The position numbers and the translations under genes were made by a program. The notes beneath the pieces were generated by a model that was not told the DNA's origin, ran no database searches, and worked only from the letters and a program-made list of their open reading frames with translations. Below, piece by piece: positions 1-6,878 of a stretch of 18,930 bases of DNA (the stretch's first letter is position 1; each line of letters begins with the position of its first letter). Source of the DNA: an uncultured Burkholderiales bacterium. Lineage in GTDB: Bacteria; Pseudomonadota; Gammaproteobacteria; Burkholderiales; Burkholderiaceae_E. Location: assembly GCA_903923345.1 (NCBI GenBank), contig CAIXXI010000363.1, positions 1-18,930 of the forward strand, written 5' to 3'.

Positions 1-810
1 CTGTCGGGCTTTTATTCCAAGGACATGATCATCGAGGCCGTGCGCGCCTCCGACTTGCCTGGGTCCGGTTTTGCGAGTTTCGCCGTGCTGGCGGGGGTGT
101 TCGTCACCGCCTTCTATTCGTTCCGGATGGTCTTCCTGGTCTTTCATGGCAAGGAGCGCTTTGACACTTCCGGTGCAGCGGCTCATGGCACCGGCCACGG
201 CCATGGTCACGATGACCATCAGGGTGGCGTGCCGCATGAGAGCCCGGCGGTGGTCACCGTGCCGCTCGTGTTGCTGGCGATTCCGTCTGTGATTCTGGGC
301 GCGATTGCGATCGGGCCGATGCTGTTTGGTGACTGGTTCAAGGGTGTGATCACGGTTGCACCGACCCACGGCGCAATGACTGAACTCGCGCACCACTTCC
401 ACGGCTGGGTCGAGATGGCCTTGCATGCACTGCAGACCCTGCCGTTCTGGCTGATGGTGGCGGGTGTGGCGTCGGCCTACTACTGCTACATGGTCAACCC
501 GGCCTTGCCCGAGTCGATCAGCCGGACCTTCTCGGGCGTGCAGCACCTCTTTGACAACAAGTACTACCTGGACAAATTCAATCAGGTGTTCTTTGCGGAT
601 GGAGCACGGGCAATCGGAACCGGCCTGTGGAAGGTTGGCGATCAATCGATCATTGATGGGGCGGCCGTCAACGGCAGCGCCCGGATTGTCGGCTGGCTGG
701 CTGGCCTCGTGCGCGGCATCCAGTCGGGTTTCATCTATCACTATGCATTCGCGATGATTGTCGGCGTCGCGCTCCTTGTCTGGTGGTTCGTGCCGCTGCT
801 CAAGCGCTGA
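1..810 (+). CDS. nuoL: NADH-quinone oxidoreductase subunit L (NuoL), 3' part
   Basis: This is the C-terminal portion of NuoL, the distal proton-pumping antiporter-like membrane subunit of respiratory complex I. The reading frame is open from base 1, so the gene begins outside the window; about 269 codons are visible. The fragment opens with LSGFYSKDM, the conserved segment that in the family reads roughly L-x-G-F-x-S-K-D. It then shows hydrophobic helices, the conserved FRMVFLVFHG stretch, and a final hydrophobic anchor ending at LLKR. A histidine-rich hydrophilic loop (about residues 56-75 of the fragment, HGTGHGHGHDDH) sits between helices; comparable His-rich loops are familiar in betaproteobacterial NuoL. 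nuoM follows after 22 bases, as in the conserved nuo operon order. Identity is secure from sequence and from neighbours. Confidence 0.95.
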   Translation: MSGFYSKDMIIEAVRASDLPGSGFASFAVLAGVFVTAFYSFRMVFLVFHGKERFDTSGAAAHGTGHGHGHDDHQGGVPHESPAVVTVPLVLLAIPSVILGAIAIGPMLFGDWFKGVITVAPTHGAMTELAHHFHGWVEMALHALQTLPFWLMVAGVASAYYCYMVNPALPESISRTFSGVQHLFDNKYYLDKFNQVFFADGARAIGTGLWKVGDQSIIDGAAVNGSARIVGWLAGLVRGIQSGFIYHYAFAMIVGVALLVWWFVPLLKR

Positions 811-832
811 AGACGAACCGGGACCCCACACC

Positions 833-2317
833 ATGACCGCACCCCTGTCTTACCTCAGCGCAGCCATCTGGATTCCCATCCTGGTCGGACTGTTCGTTCT
901 GGCATTCGGCAACGACCGCAATGCGCCTGTCGTCCGCACGGTTTCACTGGTGGGTGCGCTCGCCGGACTGCTGGCAACGATCCCGCTCTACACGCGCTTT
1001 GATGCATCGAGTGCCCAGATGCAGTTTGTCGAGCACTTGCCCTGGATCGATCGATTCAACGTCCACTACAGCCTCGGAGTGGATGGCATCTCGCTTTGGC
1101 TTGTCCTGCTGACCGCCTTCATCACCGTGATCGTGGTGATTGCGGGCTGGCAGGTCATCGAAGAACGGGTGGCCGGCTACATGGCGTCCTACCTGATCCT
1201 GTCAGGACTGATGATCGGGGTGTTCAGCGCACTCGACGGCCTGCTGTTTTATGTGTTCTTTGAAGCAACCCTGATTCCGATGTATCTGATCATCGGCATC
1301 TGGGGTGGTCCTAACCGGGTCTATGCCGCGTTCAAGTTCTTCCTCTACACCCTGCTGGGGTCGCTGCTGACCCTGGTTGCCATCATCTTCCTGTACCTGA
1401 AGTCGGGCTCCTTCTCAATCCTCGATTGGCATGCGCTGCCGCTGTCGATGAATGAGCAGATAGCGATTTTCTTTGCGTTCCTGCTGGCCTTCGCGGTGAA
1501 GGTGCCGATGTGGCCGGTGCACACCTGGCTGCCGGATGCGCACGTCGAAGCGCCCACGGGCGGTTCGGTGGTGCTGGCAGCCATCATGCTCAAGCTCGGT
1601 GCTTACGGGTTTCTGAGACTGTCGCTGCCGATCGTCCCGGATGCCAGCCATCACCTCGCGAATTTCATGATCACCCTGTCATTGATCGCGGTGGTTTACA
1701 TCGGGCTGGTCGCCATGGTGCAAACCGACATGAAAAAGCTGGTGGCTTATTCGTCGATTGCCCACATGGGCTTCGTCACGCTCGGATTTTTCATCTTCAA
1801 CCAGATGGGCGTGCAGGGCGGTCTGGTGCAGATGATTTCGCACGGATTCATATCGGGTGCGATGTTCCTGTGCATCGGCGTGCTCTACGACCGCATGCAC
1901 AGTCGGCGAATCTCGGATTACGGTGGGGTGGTCAACACCATGCCCAAGTTCGCCGCCTTCTTCATGTTGTTTGCAATGGCCAACAGCGGGCTGCCAGCCA
2001 CCTCCGGATTCGTTGGCGAATTCATGGTGATTCTGGGTGCGGTGAAGTTCAATTTCTGGGTTGGTCTGATTGCAGCCACGACGCTGATCCTCGGTGCTGC
2101 CTACTCACTCTGGATGTACAAGCGCGTCGTCTTCGGTGCCGTGGCCAACGATGAAGTGGCGCAGCTCAAGGACATCGGATCGCGTGAGTTCTGGATGCTG
2201 GCCATTCTGGCCGCGGCGGTCCTGGTGATGGGCATCTGGCCCAAGCCGGTGACTGATGTTTCTGAAGCCTCGGTGCGGGCGCTGCTCGAGCACGTTGCCG
2301 TCTCCAAGATCAAGTGA
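833..2317 (+). CDS. nuoM: NADH-quinone oxidoreductase subunit M (NuoM)
   Basis: Encodes a 494-residue polytopic inner-membrane subunit of complex I, one of three antiporter-like proton channels. I chose the ATG at 833, giving MTAPLSYLSAAIWIPILVG, because it sits just after the nuoL stop and matches the usual NuoM N-terminus; an in-frame start further upstream would overlap nuoL. Functional residues are visible: the essential glutamate in FFEATLIPMY (Glu144, the same number as in E. coli), the lysine in FAVKVPMWPVHTWLPDAH (Lys223), and the lysines in QTDMKKLVAYSS. Length is close to the family norm of about 490-510 residues. The Shine-Dalgarno match is weak, suggesting coupling to nuoL. One base separates its stop from the nuoN start. 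Confidence 0.97.
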   Translation: MTAPLSYLSAAIWIPILVGLFVLAFGNDRNAPVVRTVSLVGALAGLLATIPLYTRFDASSAQMQFVEHLPWIDRFNVHYSLGVDGISLWLVLLTAFITVIVVIAGWQVIEERVAGYMASYLILSGLMIGVFSALDGLLFYVFFEATLIPMYLIIGIWGGPNRVYAAFKFFLYTLLGSLLTLVAIIFLYLKSGSFSILDWHALPLSMNEQIAIFFAFLLAFAVKVPMWPVHTWLPDAHVEAPTGGSVVLAAIMLKLGAYGFLRLSLPIVPDASHHLANFMITLSLIAVVYIGLVAMVQTDMKKLVAYSSIAHMGFVTLGFFIFNQMGVQGGLVQMISHGFISGAMFLCIGVLYDRMHSRRISDYGGVVNTMPKFAAFFMLFAMANSGLPATSGFVGEFMVILGAVKFNFWVGLIAATTLILGAAYSLWMYKRVVFGAVANDEVAQLKDIGSREFWMLAILAAAVLVMGIWPKPVTDVSEASVRALLEHVAVSKIK

Positions 2318-2318
2318 C

Positions 2319-3791
2319 ATGCAAGCCCTCAATCTTTCTGCCGCCCTGCCCGAGATCCTGCTGCTGATTGCAGCCTGCGGTGTGTTGCTGGTCGATGTCC
2401 TCCGGGATGAAGACAGCTCACTCGACATCAGCTGGATTGCCCTGCTGGCGATCGCTGTGCCGGCTCTGGCGACCTTGTCCCAGTTGAGTGAACCTGCTCA
2501 GCGCGCCTTCAATGGTCTGTATGTCTCCGACTCTCTGGGGCATCTGCTCAAGCTCGCAGCCTACCTCGCCACCGCGGTCGCGCTGATTTACGGCCGTCGC
2601 TATGCGGCTGAGCGTGGCATGCACCGGGGCGAGCTGTATGCGCTGGCCTTGTTCGCCCTGCTGGGTCAGATGGTGATGATCTCGGCTGGCAATCTGCTGG
2701 TGGTCTACCTGGGTCTGGAGCTGATGTCCTTGTCGCTCTATGCACTGGCGGCCATGCGGCGCGACCATGCAATCTCGACCGAAGCGGCCATCAAGTACTT
2801 TGTCCTGGGCGCGCTGGCCTCGGGATTCCTGCTCTACGGCATGTCGATGATTTATGGCGGCACCGGCACACTTGATCTGGCCCGGATCGCCAGCTCGATG
2901 GGCGCGCTGTCGGGCGCCAAGGCCACCGTGCTCGTGTTCGGCGTGGTGTTCATCGTCGCGGGGCTCGCATTCAAATTTGGTGCGGTGCCGTTTCACATGT
3001 GGGTGCCTGACGTCTATCAGGGCACTCCGACTCTGGCGACACTCCTGATTGCGGCCGGCCCGAAACTCGCGACCTTCGCCATCGCCTTCAGGTTGTTGGC
3101 TGGAGGGCTGATTGGCGTGGCCACCGATTGGCAGCAGATGCTGATGGTGCTGGCCGTCCTGTCGATGGCTCTGGGTAATTTCGTGGCGATCACTCAGACC
3201 AATCTGAAGCGAATGCTGGCCTATTCGACGATCGCGCAGGTGGGTTTCGTGCTGCTCGGCATGCTGTCCGGCGTGGTCGCCGGCGACGCCAAAGGACTGG
3301 CCGACGCCTGGAGCGGCTCGCTGTTTTACCTGGTCACGTATGTGCTGACCACCCTTGGCACCTTCGGGGTGGTGATGCTGATGTCGCAGCATGGCCAGGA
3401 GGCCGAACTCATCAGTGACCTCAAGGGTTTGGGCAAGCGCAACCCTGGCATGGCCTTCGTGATGCTGATCCTGATGTTCTCTCTGGCTGGAATCCCGCCG
3501 ACAGTCGGCTTCTACGCCAAGTTGTCGGTGCTCCAGTCCACGGTGAACGCCGGGCTGACCTGGCTAGCGGTGCTCGCGGTCCTGTTCTCTTTGGTGGGCG
3601 CGTTTTATTACCTGCGCATTGTCAAGACGATGTACTTCGATGAGCCGGTTGAGACCGCGCCGATTGCCACTCCACAAGGTGCGCATTCGCTGCTGGCCGT
3701 CAACGGCGCGCTGGTTCTGCTGCTGGGTCTGATCCCCGGCCCTTTGATGACCGTGTGCCTTGATGCAGTGAAGCGGGCCTTCGTTGGCTGA
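2319..3791 (+). CDS. nuoN: NADH-quinone oxidoreductase subunit N (NuoN)
   Basis: Encodes a 490-residue antiporter-like membrane subunit of complex I. The ATG at 2319 begins one base after the nuoM stop, which gives the expected start MQALNLSAALPEILLL; earlier in-frame starts would lie inside nuoM. Conserved features include the glutamate in YLGLELMSLSLYAL (Glu134), the lysine in FKFGAVPFHMWVPDVYQG (Lys219), and QTNLKRMLAYSTIAQVGF. The protein is hydrophobic throughout, consistent with about 14 helices. It is the last nuo gene of the operon, and its final codons are shared with the start of the NUDIX gene. The tight spacing of nuoL, nuoM and nuoN implies one transcript. Confidence 0.97.
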   Translation: MQALNLSAALPEILLLIAACGVLLVDVLRDEDSSLDISWIALLAIAVPALATLSQLSEPAQRAFNGLYVSDSLGHLLKLAAYLATAVALIYGRRYAAERGMHRGELYALALFALLGQMVMISAGNLLVVYLGLELMSLSLYALAAMRRDHAISTEAAIKYFVLGALASGFLLYGMSMIYGGTGTLDLARIASSMGALSGAKATVLVFGVVFIVAGLAFKFGAVPFHMWVPDVYQGTPTLATLLIAAGPKLATFAIAFRLLAGGLIGVATDWQQMLMVLAVLSMALGNFVAITQTNLKRMLAYSTIAQVGFVLLGMLSGVVAGDAKGLADAWSGSLFYLVTYVLTTLGTFGVVMLMSQHGQEAELISDLKGLGKRNPGMAFVMLILMFSLAGIPPTVGFYAKLSVLQSTVNAGLTWLAVLAVLFSLVGAFYYLRIVKTMYFDEPVETAPIATPQGAHSLLAVNGALVLLLGLIPGPLMTVCLDAVKRAFVG

Positions 3792-4371
3792 GCCTCGCTC
3801 GCCCTTTCACGAAGAGACGGTCGAGTCGGAGCTCGTTTACCAGGGCGTTTTCCTGAGAGTGCGGCGCGATACCGCGCGACTGCCCGATCAGTCACTGCAT
3901 CCCCGCGAGTGGGTCATGCATCCGGGCGCATCGGCCATTGTTGCGCTGGCCGATGACGGACGAGTGCTGATTGAGCGCCAGTTTCGCTACCCGATGGGTC
4001 GCGAGTACCTCGAGATCCCCGCAGGAAAAATCGATCAAGGCGAGACGCCGATTCAGACCGCCCAACGGGAGTTGCTTGAAGAAACTGGCTACACCGCCCG
4101 CCAGTGGGCGGAGTTGACCCAGATCCATCCTGCGATCGGTTTTTCGAACGAGGTCATTCACCTGTTCCTCGCCAAGGACCTCACTCGCCATGAGCGGGGT
4201 GTTCAACTTGATCAGGGTGAGTTGATCGAGACCGAGTGGATGCAGTTGGGCGTGCTGGTGGATGCGGTCAGGGCAGGGCGTCTGCCCGATGTGAAGACGC
4301 AAATCGGCTTGATGCATCTCGAGCGAATGGTGAGTGGTGACTGGCCTTGGCCCACCTTCTCTCCGGTCTGA
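3784..4371 (+). CDS. NUDIX hydrolase, ADP-ribose pyrophosphatase type
   Basis: A 195-residue NUDIX hydrolase, expected to split a nucleoside diphosphate linked to another moiety, most likely ADP-ribose. A complete NUDIX box lies at residues 81-103: G, five residues, E, seven residues, then RELLEETGY. The surrounding sequence (ASAIVALADDGRVLIERQFRYP before the box, GFSNEVIHLFLA after it) fits the ADP-ribose pyrophosphatase branch, though substrate is inferred only. The first start is TTG at 3784, overlapping the nuoN stop by eight bases; no ATG or GTG nearby would preserve the N-terminal ESELVYQGVFLRVRRD strand. Such an overlap suggests translation coupled to nuoN, placing the gene in the complex I transcript. 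A NUDIX gene after nuoN is common in betaproteobacteria, where it may help clear nucleotide breakdown products. Confidence 0.93.
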   Translation: MAEPRSPFHEETVESELVYQGVFLRVRRDTARLPDQSLHPREWVMHPGASAIVALADDGRVLIERQFRYPMGREYLEIPAGKIDQGETPIQTAQRELLEETGYTARQWAELTQIHPAIGFSNEVIHLFLAKDLTRHERGVQLDQGELIETEWMQLGVLVDAVRAGRLPDVKTQIGLMHLERMVSGDWPWPTFSPV

Positions 4372-4391
4372 AACCGGCACTCACTGAGTGC
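4363..4391 (+). repeat. Small palindromes at the end of the NUDIX gene
   Basis: A 5-bp stem (ccggt/accgg, 4363-4377) spans the NUDIX stop codon. It abuts a perfect 7-bp inverted repeat, gcactca-c-tgagtgc (4377-4391). There is no T-rich tail, so this is at best a weak 3'-end structure. Confidence 0.3.
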
Positions 4392-4421
4392 GACATTCCG
4401 ACGGCCGGTCGCAGTGCTTTG

Positions 4422-4448
4422 TTCGAACACCGCGACGAGGTGCTCGAA
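4422..4448. repeat. Imperfect inverted repeat before the tRNA promoter
   Basis: Arms ttcgaacacc (4422-4431) and ggtgctcgaa (4439-4448) pair over 10 bp with one mismatch around a 7-base loop. It lies between the NUDIX stop and the -10 of the tRNA gene. It could be a Rho-independent-like structure ending the nuo/NUDIX transcript, although it lacks a run of Ts, or a protein-binding site overlapping the -35 region of the tRNA promoter. Confidence 0.4.
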
Positions 4449-4452
4449 GGAT

Positions 4453-4461
4453 TGGTACAGT
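4453..4461 (+). promoter_or_regulatory. Extended -10 promoter element for tRNA-Ser
   Basis: The sequence TGGTACAGT matches an extended -10 element (TGn followed by a TATAAT-like hexamer, TACAGT). It ends nine bases before the first tRNA base, so transcription would start just upstream of the mature 5' end. No good -35 hexamer is seen at the usual distance, as is common for extended -10 promoters. Inferred from sequence only. Confidence 0.4.
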
Positions 4462-4470
4462 AGAGGCTTC

Positions 4471-4560
4471 GGAGGGCTGGCAGAGCGGTTTAATGCGGCA
4501 GTCTTGAAAACTGTTGTGGGTGAGAGCCCACCGGGGGTTCGAATCCCTCGCCCTCCGCCA
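4471..4560 (+). tRNA. tRNA-Ser(UGA)
   Basis: A complete 90-base class II tRNA including the encoded CCA end. The acceptor arms ggagggc (4471-4477) and gccctcc pair fully. The anticodon loop CTTGAAA gives anticodon TGA at 4505-4507, reading UCA and related serine codons. A long variable arm (gtgggtgagagcccac) and a T-arm with ttcgaat are present; one G-U pair occurs in the anticodon stem and one in the T-stem. The long variable arm and the loop sequence match bacterial tRNA-Ser(UGA). It stands alone, convergent with psiE. Confidence 0.97.
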
Positions 4561-4593
4561 CCGTCAATATCGTCAATAAGCTGATATTGACGG
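4561..4593. terminator. Perfect hairpin between tRNA-Ser and psiE, candidate bidirectional terminator
   Basis: An 11-bp perfect inverted repeat (ccgtcaatatc at 4561-4571, gatattgacgg at 4583-4593) with an 11-base loop begins at the base after the tRNA CCA end. It ends six bases before the psiE stop codon. The position between convergent genes suits a two-way terminator, but neither side carries a clear T-run, so efficiency is uncertain. The loop contains a second copy of gtcaata. Confidence 0.5.
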
Positions 4594-4598
4594 AAATT

Positions 4599-4958
4599 TC
4601 ATGTGTCATCGCGCAACTGGCTGATGACCCAGCAGGCCGCCGCAATCATCAGAATGGCGCCGCTTTCATACAAAAGTATTGAGGGGTCTCCGTCCTTTCC
4701 TTGAAGGATGATCAGACGGCTTAACGCTGTCATCGCAATGATCAAAGGAATGGTGATGGGGATTCGGTGACTGCTGTAGAACGCACCGAGCATTCCCAAT
4801 ACTTCTGCGTAGATGAACATCAGCAGAAGGTCCTTCAGCGCAACACGACGCTCTGCGATCAGTGCCATCACCTCTTGCACCATGGCAGCGACCGTAAAAA
4901 GGGCGATCGTGACCAGAAAACATTTTTCGGTCACGTCAATGATGCGTTTGATCGACAT
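4599..4958 (-). CDS. psiE: PsiE-family inner membrane protein
   Basis: A 119-residue membrane protein of the phosphate-starvation-inducible PsiE family (family assignment from memory; molecular function is not established). Four hydrophobic segments are visible, at about residues 13-31, 41-58, 67-86 and 96-113. The family-typical stretch is MFIYAEVLGMLGAFYSSHRI followed by PITIPLIIAMTALSRLIIL. The start ATG at 4958 is supported by a strong Shine-Dalgarno AGGAG (4965-4969 on the complementary strand) six bases upstream. Length is slightly shorter than E. coli PsiE (about 136 residues). I saw no clear Pho box in the upstream 250 bases, so phosphate control cannot be claimed from this sequence. 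It converges on the tRNA gene. Confidence 0.85.
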   Translation of the reverse strand: MSIKRIIDVTEKCFLVTIALFTVAAMVQEVMALIAERRVALKDLLLMFIYAEVLGMLGAFYSSHRIPITIPLIIAMTALSRLIILQGKDGDPSILLYESGAILMIAAACWVISQLRDDT

Positions 4959-4986
4959 CGAACTCTCCTGCCTCAGGTAGCTGATT

Positions 4987-5160
4987 TCATCTTATCAAAC
5001 GGAGCTGCCTGACCACGCCATGCAAGTCCATGCGGCCCATCAGACGCTCAAAGGCCCCTTCTGGCACGGGAACTGGGATGCTGTGAATTGATGCCCCTGG
5101 CCTGACCAAATCTGCGGATTCGATGCCCAACATCTGGAGCAGGCTGTAGGCACTTTGCAT
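4987..5160 (-). CDS. Possible small protein of 57 residues, unknown
   Basis: A 57-codon frame runs on the minus strand from ATG at 5160 (MQSAYSLLQMLGIESADL...) to TGA at 4987, ending 28 bases before the psiE start. The composition looks protein-like: a helical N-terminal third, a PVPVPEGAFERLMGRMDL middle and a basic end VVRQLRLIR. The frame is open only ten more codons upstream, with no other start. There is no clear Shine-Dalgarno sequence, and I do not recognise the protein. It could be a real small gene ahead of psiE, the tail of a decayed gene, or chance. It is antisense to the untranslated leader of the chemotaxis gene. Confidence 0.3.
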   Translation of the reverse strand: MQSAYSLLQMLGIESADLVRPGASIHSIPVPVPEGAFERLMGRMDLHGVVRQLRLIR

Positions 5161-5238
5161 AGCGTGTTGCGGCTCGCACGGGCGATCGCTTCATGGACGT
5201 GCCATCCGCCCAATTGGGCCAACACGAGGACTCACGAC

Positions 5239-6795
5239 ATGCTTGGCCAATTGACGTTGAAACAGAAACTGCTGTTCACCTTTAGCTCGATTCTTGCCTT
5301 GGCGGGCGCGTTGATTGGTGTGGGTTTATTGAGCGCGACCAGTCTCGTTGAGAAAGTGAAGTGGAACGATCACACCTATCGTGTGATGCAACAGTCCGAA
5401 ATCATGCTGCTGAGCATGGTCAACATCGAAACCGGGTTGCGCGGATTCGTGGCCAGCGGCGATGAGAAATTTCTCGAGCCGCTGATAAAGGGGCAGCAGG
5501 ACTTTGGTGAGCACCACAGCAAGGCCAAGTTTTTGACCTCGGACAACCCGTCGCAGCAGACGCGACTTGTGGGTTTGATGGCCAAGCATCAGCAGTTCAT
5601 GGAGGTTGCCAACGGATTGCTCGCACAGCGCCGGGAGGTCAACGCTGGCAAGTCCACGCTGGAAGAACTGCTCAAGGAGTTCCGAGCCGGCAAGGACAAG
5701 GCTGCGATGGATGCATTCCGTCGCGAAATCGCGGAGTTCACCAGGGTTGAATCGACCCTGCTGGATGAGCGCAGCACCGCCATGGCCGCCACGGCGTCAG
5801 CCGCGACGTACATTCTCGCTTTGGGCGGCATTGGCCTGTGTTTGGCCACTGCACTTCTTGGTCTTGTGCTGGGCCGAAGCGTCCTGCGGCAGTTGGGCGG
5901 CGAGCCAGGAAGCGCGGTGCAAGTGGCCGATCGGGTCGCCAACGGAGACTTAAGCGTATCGATTCCAGTGAGCCCTGGCGATGCCACCAGCGTGATGGCT
6001 AATCTTGCACGCATGCAGGACAGCCTGGCGACCCTGGTGTCGAAAGTTCGCCGGAACTCGGAAAGTGTCGCCACGGCAAGCGCACAAATCGCACAAGGCA
6101 ACCAGGACTTGTCCGGACGCACTGAAAAGCAGGCCAGTGCTCTGCAGCAGACCGCAGCCACGATGGACGAACTCGGCAGCACCGTTCGTCAAAACGCCGA
6201 TAGCGCAAAGCAGGCAAGCCAGCTCGCACAGGGCGCCTCGGCAGTGGCCTCTCAAGGCAAAGAGGTGGTTGGAAAAGTGGTCACCACGATGCAGGGCATC
6301 AATGACAGCAGCCGCCGCATCGGCGACATCATCAGCGTGATCGACGGTATCGCGTTCCAGACCAATTTGCTGGCATTGAACGCAGCAGTCGAGGCCGCAC
6401 GAGCCGGCGAGCAAGGCCGTGGCTTTGCAGTTGTCGCCAGCGAAGTACGCAGCCTGGCGCAGCGAAGCGCCGACGCTGCCAAGGAGATCAAGACCTTGAT
6501 TGGTCAAAGCGTGCAGCAGGTGGAGCAAGGCACCCTGCTGGTCGACGAGGCGGGCAAGACGATGGGTGAAATCGTGAGCGCCATTCGGGGCGTGACCGAC
6601 CTCGTGGCCGAGATCAGTTCAGCCAATGTCGAGCAAAGTACCGGTGTTCAACAGGTGGGTGAGGCAGTGAGCCAAATGGATCAGGCCACGCAACAAAACG
6701 CGGCCCTGGTCGAGGAGAGTGCCGCAGCTGCGGAAAGCCTGAGAGCCCAGGCGCAGCAACTCGTCGAGGTGGTCTCAGTCTTCAAGCTCGCATAA
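5239..6795 (+). CDS. Methyl-accepting chemotaxis protein with CHASE3 sensor
   Basis: A 518-residue transmembrane chemoreceptor that would signal through CheW/CheA to the flagellar motor. Domains in order: TM1 at about residues 10-33; a periplasmic helical CHASE3-like region containing NIETGLRGFVASGDEKFLEP; TM2 at about 190-212; a HAMP linker (QLGGEPGSAVQVADRVANGD); then the long coiled-coil signalling domain with the highly conserved hairpin tip GIAFQTNLLALNAAVEAARA at about 370-389. I chose ATG 5239 because CGAGGA lies eight bases upstream and MLGQLTLKQKLLF is a typical receptor start; the in-frame start at 5155 adds 28 residues that do not look like receptor sequence. The protein ends VVSVFKLA, without the CheR-docking NWETF-type pentapeptide. 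The ligand cannot be predicted. No other che or flagellar gene is nearby. Confidence 0.95.
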   Translation: MLGQLTLKQKLLFTFSSILALAGALIGVGLLSATSLVEKVKWNDHTYRVMQQSEIMLLSMVNIETGLRGFVASGDEKFLEPLIKGQQDFGEHHSKAKFLTSDNPSQQTRLVGLMAKHQQFMEVANGLLAQRREVNAGKSTLEELLKEFRAGKDKAAMDAFRREIAEFTRVESTLLDERSTAMAATASAATYILALGGIGLCLATALLGLVLGRSVLRQLGGEPGSAVQVADRVANGDLSVSIPVSPGDATSVMANLARMQDSLATLVSKVRRNSESVATASAQIAQGNQDLSGRTEKQASALQQTAATMDELGSTVRQNADSAKQASQLAQGASAVASQGKEVVGKVVTTMQGINDSSRRIGDIISVIDGIAFQTNLLALNAAVEAARAGEQGRGFAVVASEVRSLAQRSADAAKEIKTLIGQSVQQVEQGTLLVDEAGKTMGEIVSAIRGVTDLVAEISSANVEQSTGVQQVGEAVSQMDQATQQNAALVEESAAAAESLRAQAQQLVEVVSVFKLA

Positions 6796-6824
6796 GGCGG
6801 CTTGGCGCACGCCTCTCCTGACAG

Positions 6825-6857
6825 CCCGTCACTCGCCAGTGCCAATACGGTGACGGG
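6825..6857. terminator. Inverted repeat between convergent MCP and LysR genes
   Basis: Perfect 8-bp arms cccgtcac (6825-6832) and gtgacggg (6850-6857) enclose a 17-base loop in the 83-base gap between the two convergent genes. Position suggests a shared terminator. The absence of a T-tract and the long loop keep confidence low. Confidence 0.4.
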
Positions 6858-6878
6858 TCGCAAGAGTTCAAGCGCTCC

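Noticed and set aside
2418..3392. Long open frame of 324 codons on the minus strand opposite nuoN
   Set aside because: It is an antisense shadow of a GC-rich gene; its translation is full of His, Gln and Arg with no family features, while nuoN on the plus strand is certain.
4471..4593. tRNA-Ser as an integration site of a mobile element
   Set aside because: No integrase, no second copy of the tRNA 3' end in the window and no foreign-looking genes next to it; the adjacent repeat is an inverted repeat, not an att-type direct repeat.
5155..5238. Upstream start for the chemotaxis protein
   Set aside because: The 28 added residues do not resemble a receptor N-terminus, while ATG 5239 has a ribosome-binding site and a typical start.
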